Shown here: one piece after another, positions 45,272-57,919 of the stretch
Position numbering within the stretch: the stretch's first letter is position 1
Layout: every line of letters begins with the position of its first letter
Source: Salvia splendens
Lineage: Eukaryota; Streptophyta; Magnoliopsida; Lamiales; Lamiaceae
Reading direction: 5' to 3'
Assembly: GCF_004379255.2 (NCBI RefSeq)
Contig: NC_056052.1
Location: 10,223,708-10,287,707, forward strand
Length of the DNA stretch: 64,000 bases
Program-made: the position numbers and the translations under genes
Notes under the pieces: generated by a model
Database searches by the model: none
Told to the model about the DNA's origin: nothing
Seen by the model: the letters and a program-made list of their open reading frames with translations, nothing else

Positions 45272-45873
45272 TGTTAATTACTAAATAGAACCTAAACAAA
45301 TTATTCTAATCATTCTAAATCAAAATTTTGAAATAATTTTAAGATCATTATTTATAATTTATTTCAAATTAATTAAAAATCGAAAATCAGAAATAGGTTT
45401 AACACATGTGGATTCAGATTTGAACCGATCAGTTTATTCAGTTCACGACAGTCCAACTGTACATATAATTTGTTCAATCCCCGGACAAAATATTGGCTCG
45501 CAGCCATACCATTTCAACCAGTCGATCCAGTCTAATTTTGAAATAATGCTTTATATGTGTTATTAATATAGAGTATTAAACATAACTAAATTTAAAAAAA
45601 GTTTTAAAATATTACTTTACGTCATTAATAGATTATACGTAACTAAATTAAAAAAAAGTAGCACGTTGTCTTAAAAATGACGATTTCCAGACAACATGTA
45701 ATAGGGTCCGCAATATCATATAACAAATGTACTATCTAATTTTTACATTCAACTATACATAATTAGTCCATAAGTTCATGAGATTTCATCCATCTAGTTC
45801 CGAAAAAAAAATATTATTGGTGGTCCCTAAATTATGGGTGTAATCACATTTGAAATGTTTTAATTTTATTTTA
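45272..45873. other. AT-rich spacer
   Basis: About 600 bp, strongly AT-rich. A run TAATTAAATTTAAAAAAAG-like motif recurs near 45590 and 45640. No gene, no clear element. Confidence 0.5.
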
Positions 45874-46087
45874 CTTCTTCCGTCCATTAAATATTGTCCA
45901 CTTTGCATTTTTTTCCATTTTTGGTAAATGAAGCTCACTTTTCACTAATTCATTAAACTCACATTTGATTATAAAACTAATATACAAGTGCGGAACTCAC
46001 ATTTCATTAGCTTTTTCCACTCACTTTTCTTCACATTTCTTAAAATTCGTACCCAGTCAAACGCGGACAACATTTCGTGAATAGGAG
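45874..46087. mobile_element. Stowaway-like MITE
   Basis: About 214 bp, CTTCTTCCGTCCATTAAAT...TTCGTGAATAGGAG, with TA on both sides (45872-45873, 46088-46089). Termini are imperfect inverted repeats (ATTGTCCAC / GCGGACAAC). A further right terminus GGGGGGAGTA at about 46220-46229 suggests that it sits in, or beside, another MITE. Confidence 0.65.
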
Positions 46088-46334
46088 TAGATTCATAGTA
46101 AAGTGTGAGTGTGATGCGTTAATGGACTGTGAGGTCCATTACTAAATGTACTAAAAAGTAAATGTGACAAGTATTAGCTGATGGACCAAAAAGAAACTAG
46201 TGACCACTAATAGCGAATGGGGGGAGTACTATTTTGGAACAAAACGCTCCGAAAGACGTAAGGCTATTTTACACTTTGTACTAATATACTGCAACCAATT
46301 TTTGTAAAAATAGAAAAAGCTGACTTTTGCAATA

Positions 46335-46585
46335 TTCTCTCCATCCTACAATAAGAGTTATATTTTGTTATTTCTGTCCATCCAAAATAAGAGTTCTATT
46401 TTCCTTTTATCATAAATGATAAGTAGGTCTCAAATTCTACTAATTTATTTCACTTACATTTTATTATAAAACTAATATATATAAGTGAGACTCACATTCC
46501 ACTAACTTATTCAACTCACTTTTCTTTGCATTTCTTAAAACTTGTGTCCAAGTCAAATAGGACTCTTATTGTGGGACAGAGAGAG
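46335..46585. mobile_element. Stowaway-like MITE
   Basis: About 250 bp. Terminal inverted repeats CTCTCCATCCTACAATAAGAG and CTCTTATTGTGGGACAGAGAG, TA on both sides. Confidence 0.72.
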
Positions 46586-46678
46586 TAATAGCTTTTTATT
46601 TTATAACTTTTTTTATGTTTTTCCTTTCACCGTTTTCATTGCTTTCTTTTTTACAAATTGGCTTCAAAAAAAATTATA

Positions 46679-46893
46679 CTCCCTCCATTCTAAAAGAATA
46701 TGCACTTTAAACTCGGCACATGTTTTAATACTACAAAATAAGAGAGAGGTAAAGTAAAAAAGTAACTAAAATATTGTTAGCAGTGAAGAATGAGTCACAC
46801 CTCATTAGAGAAAAAAGAGTTTCCAAAATTAGAAATTCAATATTCTTGTGGGACAGATTAAAAGGGAAAGTTGCATATTCTTGTGGGACGGGT
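46679..46893. mobile_element. Stowaway-like MITE
   Basis: Starts CTCCCTCCATTCTAAAAGAA after TA; ends ...GCATATTCTTGTGGGACGG. Inverted ends AGAATATGCAC.../GTTGCATATTCTTG. A close relative is at 63502-63724 and a right-half fragment at 44734-44820. Confidence 0.72.
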
Positions 46894-46903
46894 ATAAATA
46901 CTA

Positions 46904-47133
46904 CTCCCTCTGTTCCACAATAGTTAAGTCATTTTGCTATTTTGGTACATTCTATTATAGTTGAGTCATTTCTTTTCTAGCAAAAAACAACACACTTCTT
47001 CTCTCTTATTTTACTCTCTCTTCATCTTTCTATTTTTTTATTTCTTACTTTATTTTTTCTTTACTTCACTCACTTAGCACAATGTATCTTAAATTGCGCG
47101 CCGAAAAGAAATGCATCCACTAAACGGAGGGAG
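46904..47133. mobile_element. Stowaway-like MITE
   Basis: 230 bp, CTCCCTCTGTTCCAC...TAAACGGAGGGAG, with TA at 46902-46903 and 47134-47135. The left part is shared with 44824-44999. Confidence 0.78.
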
Positions 47134-47135
47134 TA

Positions 47136-47799
47136 CACATTATTAGGTCTGATTTTTTATGACTATAATTCAAGAAACAAAGATGTCTTATTCATAACTT
47201 CCAGTTTTTCCATCTAAATCATTTATTATTGTATGTAAAATGTATATAATTCAAGAAAAAATGACTTATTCATAAGTCAAATACATGAAATTAGTACTAA
47301 TTTTACATCTAAATCGTAGTAGTAAATTGTTGTATGAGTTCATTAGTTCGTCGTACAAAATAGTATAGAAAAGTTTGCCATCTAGGCAGATATTTCTTCG
47401 TTATAATTTAATGAGAGTTACGGGGCAGAAGATTGTCAACTACAGTAATTAAAAATAAAGAATTAAATTATTAATTATTGTTGCTTATACAAATCTTAAT
47501 TAGTGGATTATGATCAAAGTCGAACTCATTTGAAGCATAAAACTCCTCGAACATTTATTTTTAGTACGTTTTAGTTCATCTCAGGATATTTTTAAATAAC
47601 ATGAAAGTTCATTTTTAATAATTTTAATTCTTTTAGAAAATCTAGATTTTAAAATTACGGAGTTCACTATTAGATATTTTAGTTATTGCTTTCTAAAATG
47701 AAATAAACGCAACAAAAATGAATTCCGAATTATCTAATAATGAACTTCATGTTTTTGTACCCAATGATGGACCCAGAAAATATAGCTAGTGGGGGTAGG
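47136..47799. other. AT-rich spacer left of element D
   Basis: About 660 bp without a credible gene or element. GTGGGGGTAGG at 47789-47799, directly before the TGATAAGC start, could be the polypurine tract of element D. Confidence 0.4.
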
Positions 47800-48760
<961 letters not shown>

Positions 48761-49230
48761 TTAAAATAATATGCAAGTGTGTATGTGTGTGCACATTGTG
48801 TCAATATGATGATAAAGAAAAAATAAATAAAGAAAGAAATTAAATCCTATTCCTAAACACACACACGTGCTAACATTAGGATCTAGAATACTCCACACAC
48901 ACTTCACCCAAACACACACTAAATATAACTCTCTAGAATTCCTATGAATCTCTCTCAACTCTCTTTCTAAACACACATATACACAATGGTGGGAAGGGAT
49001 CAGATTTTCTCCCCCTCTCAAATTCGCCGGCGAGTTTAGCTTCCGGTAGCCCCTCTTCCTCTCCCTCCTCATCGTTTCTTCATCCCCATCTTTTCACAAG
49101 CTTTTCCCGTCTTCTTTTTCACAAATTTCGGTAAGAACTCTTTCCACTATATTTATTTTGTTCCATTGATTGCGTATTTATGATGAAATGAAAGAAATTG
49201 TGGCTTGTGGTGGAAGATTGATATAGGACT
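48761..49230 (+). other. Unassigned region resembling a promoter and 5' exon
   Basis: CT/CA-rich sequence (ACACACACACGTGC, CTCTCTCAACTCTC), then a C/T-rich leader and ATTTCGGTAAGAACTC near 49125-49140, which looks like a splice donor. The first ATG (48986) opens only a short frame. It could be the 5' end of a host gene cut off by repeats or part of an LTR leader. No protein match is recognised. Confidence 0.3.
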
Positions 49231-49955
49231 AGCCAAAAAACACCGTATGCCACGTCACTAGGACTAGCCACTGCACTGCCACATCACTAGAACATCCTAC
49301 TGCATAATAGTGGACAAGCACTAGGACATCTCAACAAATAAAATCACAAATTCACAAATACGGAATTAAAATTTCAACAGGAATACGGGGAAAATGCAAC
49401 CATTTTATATATAAAAAAACATAAATAATAAAAAAATATATACATAATTCACGAAAAAAAAAACCATCCTACAGCTTCGACACCCGCGCCCCCCTCTCAC
49501 TCATCGTCGTCCCCTTGGCCAGACCCGGCGGCATCAGAGTCCCCAGAGGCTCCCCCTGTGCCGAGAGGTGGGAGCCCCAAATCGCACCGCATACTGTCGA
49601 TGACCCCCTTGAGCATCTTCTTATGTAAGGGGTCAGTCGTCATACTCCACTTTTGTATGACGTCTATCATGCTCTACTGGTGCTGCATGCGCGCGAGGTG
49701 GGCGGGCTCAGGATTCGGCTGGACACTAGGAGCTGCCGATTGGACCTCCCGGGACCCGCCGGCGCCTCCCCTAAATCTTTTGCCCAACAGGGCTATGGTG
49801 GCGGGAAAACAAAGGAGGGGTCGGAGCCTCTTTGCATCGTCGGGGAGGTCGTGGGAACCGGCGCTGCTGCTGTACTAGCCAGCGATGTTGACCCTCTGTC
49901 GCTTCGGCCAACCAACGTCAACACCCTCATGAAACTTGGCGGAATCCATCAGCTC
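49231..49955 (-). pseudogene. Possible PIF/Harbinger-associated remnant
   Basis: The left edge has repeated GGACTAGCC / GCCACGTCACTAGGAC / GCCACATCACTAGAAC text of the sort seen at plant Harbinger-type element ends. The minus strand of 49480-49955 has a broken frame: KFHEGVDVGWPKRQRV..., then WSMTTDPLHKKMLKGVIDSM and RCDLGLPPLG with a Gly/Asp-rich end and several stops. The helical tail resembles the C-terminus of Myb/SANT-like accessory proteins of such elements, but the match is by general character only. Confidence 0.35.
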
Positions 49956-49958
49956 CAC

Positions 49959-50690
49959 TGATAAGTCGCATTCTTGGCCTTGGTTATTGGTCAGTATAAC
50001 GTGCGTAATTGGATTATATCTGCAACACAGTTGCTAAAGTGTGCAGGAAAAGGGTACCAATCAGTACGAAAGGGGTCAGATAATTCAGGTGAACAGAGCG
50101 CCAAAAGGGTGTAATACTGACCAAGATGCATGCCAAAAAAGGTTCGAGATGGAGAAGAAGGATTGCTAGGAAGGATCAACCAAGGGCAGAAGAGTCATTC
50201 CACGAAGAGAGTCTACCCTAAAAATCAAGGGCAGGCCTCCCTATAAAAGGAAGCCACTTGGAGAGAGAATCATCATCGACATTCACACTTAGTTAGAGTA
50301 TTCTCTCTCGGTAGATCAGTTCCTTCAGCATAATCCAAAATCTTCTCATTCCTCGCCACAGCCATGGTCACCTGAAGTTCTACCGGAGAATTACCTTCCA
50401 TCGTTACAGCCAGTTTATTTCGTAGTCGTAGTAGTTTCATCGCCCGGAGTGGCAAAACAATCTTTACTCGCTTTCCTAGTTAATCTTACTTGTTATCGTT
50501 TCGTTGGATCTGTTGCATTTTCAGTACTTGTTATCTTTAGAAGTGTTTTATTGGGATCCAAACGTTTTATGCAATGAAGTTGTTTTTATGCATCTCTTTC
50601 GGTTTGAATCTGTTTCATTATGCCTAGGTAGCTTAGATCTAGTTGTTGCGGTAATTTCTAAGTGTTAAAGGCATGATTTCATTTGGAGTT
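49959..50690 (+). repeat. Element B LTR, left part
   Basis: It starts TGATAAGTCGCATT and is collinear with the reverse complement of 54322-53580 (LTR of the A family) up to GATTTCATTTGGAGTTG. It then switches to coding-like sequence, so the second half of the LTR, the PBS, gag and pol are missing. A TATA-like CCCTATAAAAGGAAG is at about 50240-50255. Confidence 0.78.
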
Positions 50691-51580
50691 GCTTGACTTC
50701 CACCGGACGTTGAGTTCGGTTGATTCCAGCAACTCCCAAGCCAGAGGGCACGACACGTTTCACCTCACGACCCACGGCGCTCTCGAATGTCGGTACATCT
50801 CATCCACCGGAGACGTCCGCGGGCAATTTGTATGCAGAGATCATCAAGGAGGCGATGGCCAAACTAAATCATGATGGAATCAAGGAGAGAGAGAGATAGA
50901 CTCTATTGAGAGTTTAAGTGAAGTCGCAACCTTATCGGACACCCAAACCGCTAGACCTAAGACGTCTTCCTCACCCAGATTTAGCACAGACGGCGAAAGC
51001 AAAGCAGAGGTGAACCAGGGGAAGAAGGGAACCGGCCGGACATTTGAAGAAATCGCGTCTGAGGTGATTCGGGAGATGTGTGAAATCGAAAAGGAGAGGA
51101 AAGGAAAGTAAAAAAGAAACGCAGGAATTGGGAGAGCCACTGCAAACTCTTCCAGGCGTGGTCAGTAGAGAGCCCCAAGAGAATCCCATTAGAGAAATCT
51201 AAGATTTGATAGAGACTGATGAAGAGGAGGCAGCTGCACCTGACGATTGGAGGAGACGGTGAACATAATGCGGAATAAAACACATTGCTAAAAAATCAAT
51301 GGGGCAGATGACTAGGGTGGTTGACCTGGTTGACAGAGTAATCTCCTGGATGGAGAAAGAATCTCAATTCTCCCACCAACCCTCACCGGCAGGTTCAGCA
51401 TCAAGTCAGAATAAACTCCATCAGAACGTTCCAGATACTAACCCTGCTGGAACATCAAAGAAAAGGAGACCAACCACCACCACCAGCCAACCACCCTCTG
51501 CACTACCTGTCTCATCCACGGCCAAGAGGACCAGGCTGACCAGGCACTCTGGCTCCCTTGGGAGCGAGAAGAAACACTAA
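50691..51580 (+). pseudogene. Element B third-ORF remnant
   Basis: Broken frames read in the plus direction: LSNVGTSHPPETSAGNLYAEIIKEAM then stop; LSEVATLSDTQTARPKTSSSP... EEIASEVIREMCEIEKERKG then stop; and MGQMTRVVDLVDRVISWMEKE... to the end (51299-51580), Ser/Pro/Thr-rich with KKRRPTTTT and AKRTRLTRH basic patches. It lies just upstream of the hairpin triplet, where element A has the end of its third ORF, so it is assigned by position and composition rather than by close sequence match. Confidence 0.5.
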
Positions 51581-51685
51581 ACTAAACTAACCAAGTAATT
51601 TTTAATTTCTGGTTTAGTTTTATGTTTCGTGCTTATGATTGCTCCTATTTGCTTGTATATATGATTCTGTTTACTTATATGTATT

Positions 51686-51903
51686 CTTCTCCCACTTAGC
51701 CCAGTGTCTGGTCTAAGTATGAGAAGTTTCTCTGTTTTTCCTTTTTTACATGTTTGTGTATGCTTTGCTTGGCCTTCTCCCACTTAGCCCATTGCATGGT
51801 CTAAGTGAGAGAAGTTTCTCTATTTTCCTTTTATTGTGCTTATTTCAGTATGATGTGATTTAACTTCTCCCACTTAGCCCATTGCTTGGTCTAAGTGTGA
51901 AAA
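51686..51903 (+). repeat. Three tandem hairpins in the element B 3' UTR
   Basis: Inverted repeats near 51686, 51774 and 51863 (spacing 88-89 bp): TTCTCCCACTTAGCCC...GGTCTAAGTRNGARAAG. The second has a 14-bp stem with one mismatch. Same order, spacing and strand relation as 4143-4373 in element A. Confidence 0.8.
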
Positions 51904-51949
51904 GTTTATTTTCCTATCTTGTCACTAACATCCCTGTTTTCCACCTCAT

Positions 51950-52727
51950 TGATGCATTTTTTATTAGCACTATAAATACCTGCAAGTATACATAGTAGGA
52001 ATAGTATAGCTAAAGGTCAGTACCAGATATCGATCACGGGGAAAACAATCACAGACTGTCTACCTTCTACTAAGCTTCGTTCACTATTTGGAAAATCGAA
52101 AGTTTTGAGAATTTTGAAAACTAAAAACAATTTGTGCTCTAGAATTATAAGACAAAAAGAATATCCTAATTAAGAGGTTTGAGGGGATATATATAGAGGA
52201 AAAATCGAGCAGCATGAAATAAGGTAAAAGGTGGCTAAGTTTGGTAAATCTAGGGGAGAAAGTAGGTCAAATTCGTGCGTCGCGTTTTCGCAGCGGGCCG
52301 CTGCACCTTGGCCAGTAGTCTCTCCACATTGATCCGTAGCCTCTGCCTCTTGGATAGCGGTCGCTACACTATGTTGTAGCAGTCGCTGTGAATAATACCG
52401 TAGCTTCAGAAACTCTTCGAGCGGTCGTTGGGCGTGTTCTTCGTTTCAGCACAACTTTCTCCGGAGTAGACCGCTACTGGCTCAGCGGTCGTTAGGCCCC
52501 AACGGTCGATGTGCATGTTGCAGCGGACCGCTAGGCGTCTTGAATGCTCCAGATTTCCAACTTCGACTTTTTGTTGTCTTTTTAGGCTCAAATATGCATA
52601 AATCTCACAAAACACGTTAAAATACTAAAATAGAGAAAATATGCAACATACGGACATGAATTGTGATTTTGACATTAAAAATGGACCAAATAAAGGCCTT
52701 AAAACAATGCAAAATCCAAGCGTATCA
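51950..52727 (-). repeat. Element C 3' LTR with internal deletion
   Basis: 778 bp against 1,450 bp in the other LTR. About 660 bp (equivalent to 59766-60424) are missing between AAAACAATTTG and TGCTCTAGAATT, at a short AATTT homology. The remainder matches closely, including the AGCGG-motif cluster. Confidence 0.85.
52288..52540. repeat. Dyad-motif cluster AGCGGTCGCT in element C 3' LTR
   Basis: At least seven sites: CAGCGGGCCGCTG, TAGCGGTCGCTA, CAGTCGCTG, AGCGGTCGTT (twice), GACCGCTACTGG and CAGCGGACCGCTAGG. Each is a short self-complementary sequence around GGTC, GGAC or GGCC. Confidence 0.8.
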
Positions 52728-52780
52728 ACTCCACCAAACTTACATTTTTGTTTGTCCTCGAACAAAATAATAAAGACACA

Positions 52781-54322
52781 TGAAAGAGCAGGTTTTCGGT
52801 ATTGTGTTATATGCATGTGTGCATCCAACTGATCAGGATAATATCTCAACCTAGCTGAGTCGTTGGCACGACAACCTAAACCTGGTATCAATTAAATTTC
52901 CTCAACCCACTTCTACTGGTTAGTATAGTGGAGGTAAGGGTCGAATCCCACAGAGATGGATGCGCTTTGGGTAATTGTGGTGATAGTCTAGAGAGGGGTT
53001 GGTTAGCTACCACGCTTGAGTTGAGATTCTACCTAGACAGGAATTAAAGGTGGTACTCTACTGACTGGGTGGTGTGAAAATGATCGACATGCAGCTGTGT
53101 ACGTGAGTGTGGGGGACACGGTGCTTCAGGGACAAGTGGAAAGTAGATAGTTACTATAAAAGGCTAAACGGAAGCAGCATGGAAAGTAGATAGTTACTAT
53201 AATAAGTGGTGGTTGGGTGGCTACACTGTCAGATCTGTAGGGTACCAGCATGAAAAGCAAATGACAAAAGCAAAAAGCAACTAAAAAGCAAAAGTGGTCT
53301 CAAACTTAGATGTTGATGTTATCTTCTCCAACAAGTATGCACCCCAAATCAAACAAACTCAGATTCCATGGACTGCAATTCAGATTAACAACTTCACGAT
53401 TCGGATCCACAAATTAAAACAACAAGATTCGAAGATTAACACACGAAATCAAGAATTACGCATACTGGACGACATGCAAGGTGACAGAACTTACGTAAAC
53501 TCAAATTTCGCACTTAAACACTTCGGGAATTAGATCTAAACAACAAACTTAACTACAAACTCAGATCGAACAACTCCAAATGAAATCATGCTTCCAACAC
53601 TTAGAAATTACTACAACACTAGATCTGAGCTACTTAGGCAGAATGAAACAGATTCAAACAGAAAGAGATGCATAAAAACAACTTCATTGCATAAAACGTT
53701 TGGAGCTAACAAAACACTTCATAAGATGATAAGTACTGAAAATGCAGCAGATCCAACGAAAGAAAACAAGTAAAGGTTAACTAAGAAAGCGAATAAAGAT
53801 TATTTTCCTACTCCGGGCGATGAAACTGCTATGACTACGAAATAGACTGGCTGGAACGATGGAAGGTGAATCTCCGGCGAACTGATGGAACTTCAGGTGA
53901 CCATGGCTGTGGCGAGGAACGAGAAGATATAGGACAATGCTGAAGGAAACTGATCTACTGAGAGAAAATATTCTAACTAAGAGTGGAGTGTGTTGATGAT
54001 CCCCCTTTCTCTCTCCAAGTGGCTTCCTTTTATAGGGAGGCCTGCCCTTGATTTTTAGGGTAGACTCTCTTCGTGAAATTACTCTTTTGCCCTCGCTTGT
54101 GGTTGATCCTTCCCAGCAATCCTTCTTCTCCATCTCGAGCCTTTTTTGGCATGCATCCTGATCAGTATTGCACCCTTCTGGCGCTCTTTTCACCTGAGTT
54201 ATCCAAAATCCTTCCTACTGACTGGAACCATTTCCCTGCACACTTTAGCAACTGTTTTGCAGATATAATCCAATTATGCACGTATACTGACCAGTAACCA
54301 AGGCCTAGAATGCGACTTATCA
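52781..54322 (-). repeat. Solo LTR of the A family inside element C
   Basis: Complete LTR of 1,542 bp, TGAAAGAGCAGG...CGACTTATCA (plus strand), so minus-strand oriented. Flanks ACACA (52776-52780) and ATACA (54323-54327) agree at 4 of 5 bases, fitting an aged target duplication. It carries TACTGACCAGTAA (54285-), TACTGACTGG and TCCTGATCAGTA motif copies and lies about 50 bp from the element C PPT. Confidence 0.82.
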
Positions 54323-56639
54323 ATACAAAATAGACGCACAGAATGCATAAGGACTAGACTTCGTATTTACCTCTAAGTATGGAATAGAAAGATCAAGCCT
54401 GTATTAACGCAATCAAATCAAGCAGGGCTTATTAGTGCACTTTCATTACTAACTCGTGGATCACCTTGAATTCATGCACTCACATGTGGCAAATTTCCAA
54501 AGATGGGAAGTGATTCTTTCTCTCTCTCGAAGTGTATAAAGGTAAAGTGTAAAAGCACTCAAATCATGCATCATGCAAAGTTTACGATAGGTTTGCTCAA
54601 AGTCTAATCCCTCCTCTACCTGATGTGATTAAGCATCAAAATTTCGAAAGGTCTTTATTTTTTGTTGTAATGTAGGCTCTTTGGTAGTGAGGAATATTTG
54701 GCTAAAAAGTGACTCAAAATAAAAATATCCCAAGTAGAGTTAAAATGACTCCACTTTTCTAAAAACCCAAGACAATTTTAATACTTATTTTTCTCCTTCA
54801 ACTCACTTTCCAAACCTTTGATTTTTCTTTTTCTTTTCACACAACCTTTCTTTTTATTTTTATTTTCTTTTCTCATAACCGTCATTTCTAGATCTAGCAC
54901 ACTTTTGAATTTTTCTATTTCACAACTTGCACTTTTCTACATTTAAGCACACTACTTTTTATAACTTCCCTCCTTATCTCTCCAATTCCTTTACAAAAGA
55001 TAATAAAAACTAAACTAACCCAAGGAATTGTCCCCATTTATTTGGCTTCCAAAGAATATGCTTAAAGGCTCAAAATTTGTCCCCATTTATTTGGCTTCCA
55101 AAGAATAGGCTTAAAGGCTCAAAATTGGCTCCAAAAGGAAAAATTTGAGAGGGTCAAAAATTTGGGAATAAAAGTAACTAAGAAAAAATGGTCTACCATC
55201 CTCCTAAATCAACTTAAACACTATGTAAACTTAGGCATACTAGGATCAAGTTCTAGAAACATATACATGAATGCAGATAATCACACAAGAAAGAATTTAG
55301 GCTCAAATCTCACAAGGTATATGCATGATTCAAGGCGAACAAGCAATTCACTATTTATGCACCTTTTCACCAAACCATTAAATCAAGACGTCGAGCCATA
55401 CTTAATCAAAGATAAAAAGAACTTTGTATCATTGGCAACTCGGTCTAATGTGTCCCTAAGCATGCGTGTTTCTAAGTTCTTCATGCTAAGTCCATGACAT
55501 GGATTCACCTTCGGATTTTAAAACAAAAACTTAACTAAAACCCTAAAAACAAAAAGCAAAAACCTAAACTCACGGTCCACCACTTCATCCCCCGAAACGT
55601 ATTTACAACACAGTGTAAAATAAGTTTGTAGAATCGGTAGGGACGTGAGTAAACTAGTAAAAAGAAAACGTACCTTGAAAATTTTTCGCGTAGTGGCTGG
55701 ACGGGGAGAAAATTTAAAAATTTTGAAAAATCACGCTGGAAACTGCAGTTGGGCAGCGGTCGCTACGACGCGTCAGAACCTTTCTCGAGAGTGGCCAGCG
55801 GGCCGCTGCTGACACTGAAACGGTCGCTGGCGAGAGTCCAGAAACCTAGAAGGCATCATGTCTCTAGCCGAGACCTTCTTCCAAATAGCCTTGTGGACAT
55901 CCAACAGAAGGCTTATTCCATAGCTCTTCGCGTTTTCGGGCTTGCCTCTTGTTGTCATCTTCCTACAAAGAAAATCAAGTTTTTAGAAGAGCACCAAACA
56001 AATAGACAAACAAGGGTTTCCCCCAAACTTGCACTCAACCAAACATAAATCAAAAATCAACAAAAGTGCAAGTTTGTATCAAATATGTGTTCTAGAGTGT
56101 AGCATGTGAACATGTAAAATAATATCAACACAAAAGAACAACAATAATCCATCCCCTAACAAGAATTAATCCCCCATGCAGAGACGTATCAACATAAACA
56201 TCACAAAACAACAATCTCTATAATCTACACAAGTATTGCAATTCATGGAAGTAATAATAGCCTCACAATGTTATGAACATGATTGCAATTTATAAGCAAT
56301 GAAAAACAAGAGGGAATTCACCACCCTATGCAAAAATCTAACCATGAAAAACAAGTATAAACATCACCAAAATCATCCCTCATGCTAAAACACGCTTTTC
56401 ATCCGAACAATTTCAACAATAGAGAGCAAAATCCATGAAAGAATTGAAACTAAACTCATAAATCAAATTAGAATTCATACCTTGTGTTGGAGTGAATTGG
56501 ACGATGAAAACTTGGAAATTGAGATGCAATGGATGAATGAGAGTGTGGATGTGTGGAATTGATGAAGATTTGAGTTGGGGTCGTGTGCAAGTGAGAATGA
56601 AGAGAAAAAGATGAAGAATGGAATAAGAAAAACTTACCT
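54323..56639 (-). other. Element C 3' untranslated region
   Basis: About 2.3 kb without a credible frame, AT-rich, with a direct duplication (CCCCATTTATTTGGCTTCC at 55033 and 55082). A dyad-motif cluster at 55750-55835 has CAGCGGTCGCTACG, CAGCGGGCCGCTGCTG and ACGGTCGCTGGCG. Typical of the long non-coding 3' region of Athila/Tat elements. Confidence 0.5.
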
Positions 56640-56654
56640 TTATAGGTAATTTCG

Positions 56655-56835
56655 CGTCACTGCCTCACACGCAGCGACCGCTGCAGGTCTTCTGAAAAAC
56701 TTCTCGTCTCTCCGGGCCGCTGCGGCCCGCGCAGCAACCGCTGCGGCCCGCCCTAAGGACCAGCCCTGTACCTTCACACGTGTAAACATGTAGCGACCGT
56801 TGTGGATTGTGCAGCGGCCGCTATGGGTTAAATTT
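56655..56835. repeat. Dyad-motif cluster in element C internal region
   Basis: CGCAGCGACCGCTGCAG (near-perfect palindrome at about 56670), GGGCCGCTGCGGCCCGC, GCAACCGCTGCGGCC, GTAGCGACCGTTGTGG and GCAGCGGCCGCTATGG in 180 bp. Same motif as in the element C LTRs. Confidence 0.8.
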
Positions 56836-57091
56836 AAATTTATTCTATTATTATTTTTATGTGCAAAATGCACGAAAATTGCAGAAAAATAAAAATAATG
56901 AAAAAAATGAAAAAAAAAGAAAATAACAAATTGGGTTGCCTCCCAACAAGCGTCTTTTTTTAAGTCGTTGGCTCGACTTGAAGTGTCCCAACTAGGTGGG
57001 CGAATCGACGACCCTTGTGCTGAAAACCGTGAATTGGACAAATTTAGTGCCTAACTTTTTCCACCATTTGTATTTCCTTTCGCGATCTTGA

Positions 57092-57919
57092 TCACATAGA
57101 TTTCGGGGTCGACTTGTGGTTGAGTTTTCTTCTTTTTCCTCTTTGGTTTTTCCTGCGATGGAACCTTAGGAGGATTAGGCTTGCCCTTTTTAGGAACTTG
57201 AGGCAAAGCATTAACAACAAAAATAGAAGGGTTAGAAAGATCTTCCCCTTTTGTGGTCCCTTAGGCTTTGTTGTGTCGGTCATCATAACCACCATGCATT
57301 CATACTTCATCTTTGCTCTTAGCGCCTCTTCATACTTGAGCATCACGCTCTCTATCTTGTAGGTGGACTTGCTAACATTGTCACTAAGCGTGATCTCCCG
57401 CTTACCTACATCAATAAGAGTTTTGTTTGTGGCTAGAAAATCTCTGCCTAGGATTAGATGTACATTTTTATCTACTTTCATATCAAGCACAATGAAATCG
57501 GCAGAGAAAATAAAATCATCTACCTTTACCAACACATCTTCGATCATGCCCACCGCATTGATTGCAGAGTTATCGACCAACCTAATAATCACATTCGATG
57601 TTTTGAGTGGTCCGATATTGAGCTTTTCATAGTACTTTAATGGCATGATGTTTATGCTCGCTCCAAGATCGCAGAGAGCCTTATCCACTTTTCCTTCCCC
57701 ATTTGAGCACCTAATGATGAATTGACCGGGATCCCTTTGCTTCACGGCCTTCTCCCTTTGGATGATTTCGCTGCAGTGATGAGGCAACTTAAGGTCAGCT
57801 TTCGTAGGCTTCTTCTTCTTTAACACAACCTCCCTTAGTAGCTTTGCATACCTAGGTATTTCCTGCAACGATTCAACAAGAGGAATATTAGTATGGACCT
57901 TACAAAACATGTTTAAAAA
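57092..57919 (-). pseudogene. pol: Element C protease region
   Basis: FCKVHTNIPLVESLQEIPRYAKLLRE (gag-protease linker of Athila/Tat type), GKVDKALCDLGASINIMPLKYYEKL (catalytic DLGAS), VDNSAINAVGMIEDVLVKVDDFIFSADF in segments and LILGRDFLATNKTLIDV. 272 codons are open. A Lys/Arg-rich end follows, then the element goes straight to the post-pol UTR text, so RT, RNase H and integrase were lost by deletion at about 57060-57090. Confidence 0.85.

Noticed and set aside
49558..49961. Plus-strand frames over the Harbinger-like remnant
   Set aside because: Opposite to the strand with recognisable text; GC-rich by-products.
55162..55497. 111-codon plus-strand frame in element C UTR
   Set aside because: Antisense to the element and without family features; probably chance in AT-rich sequence.
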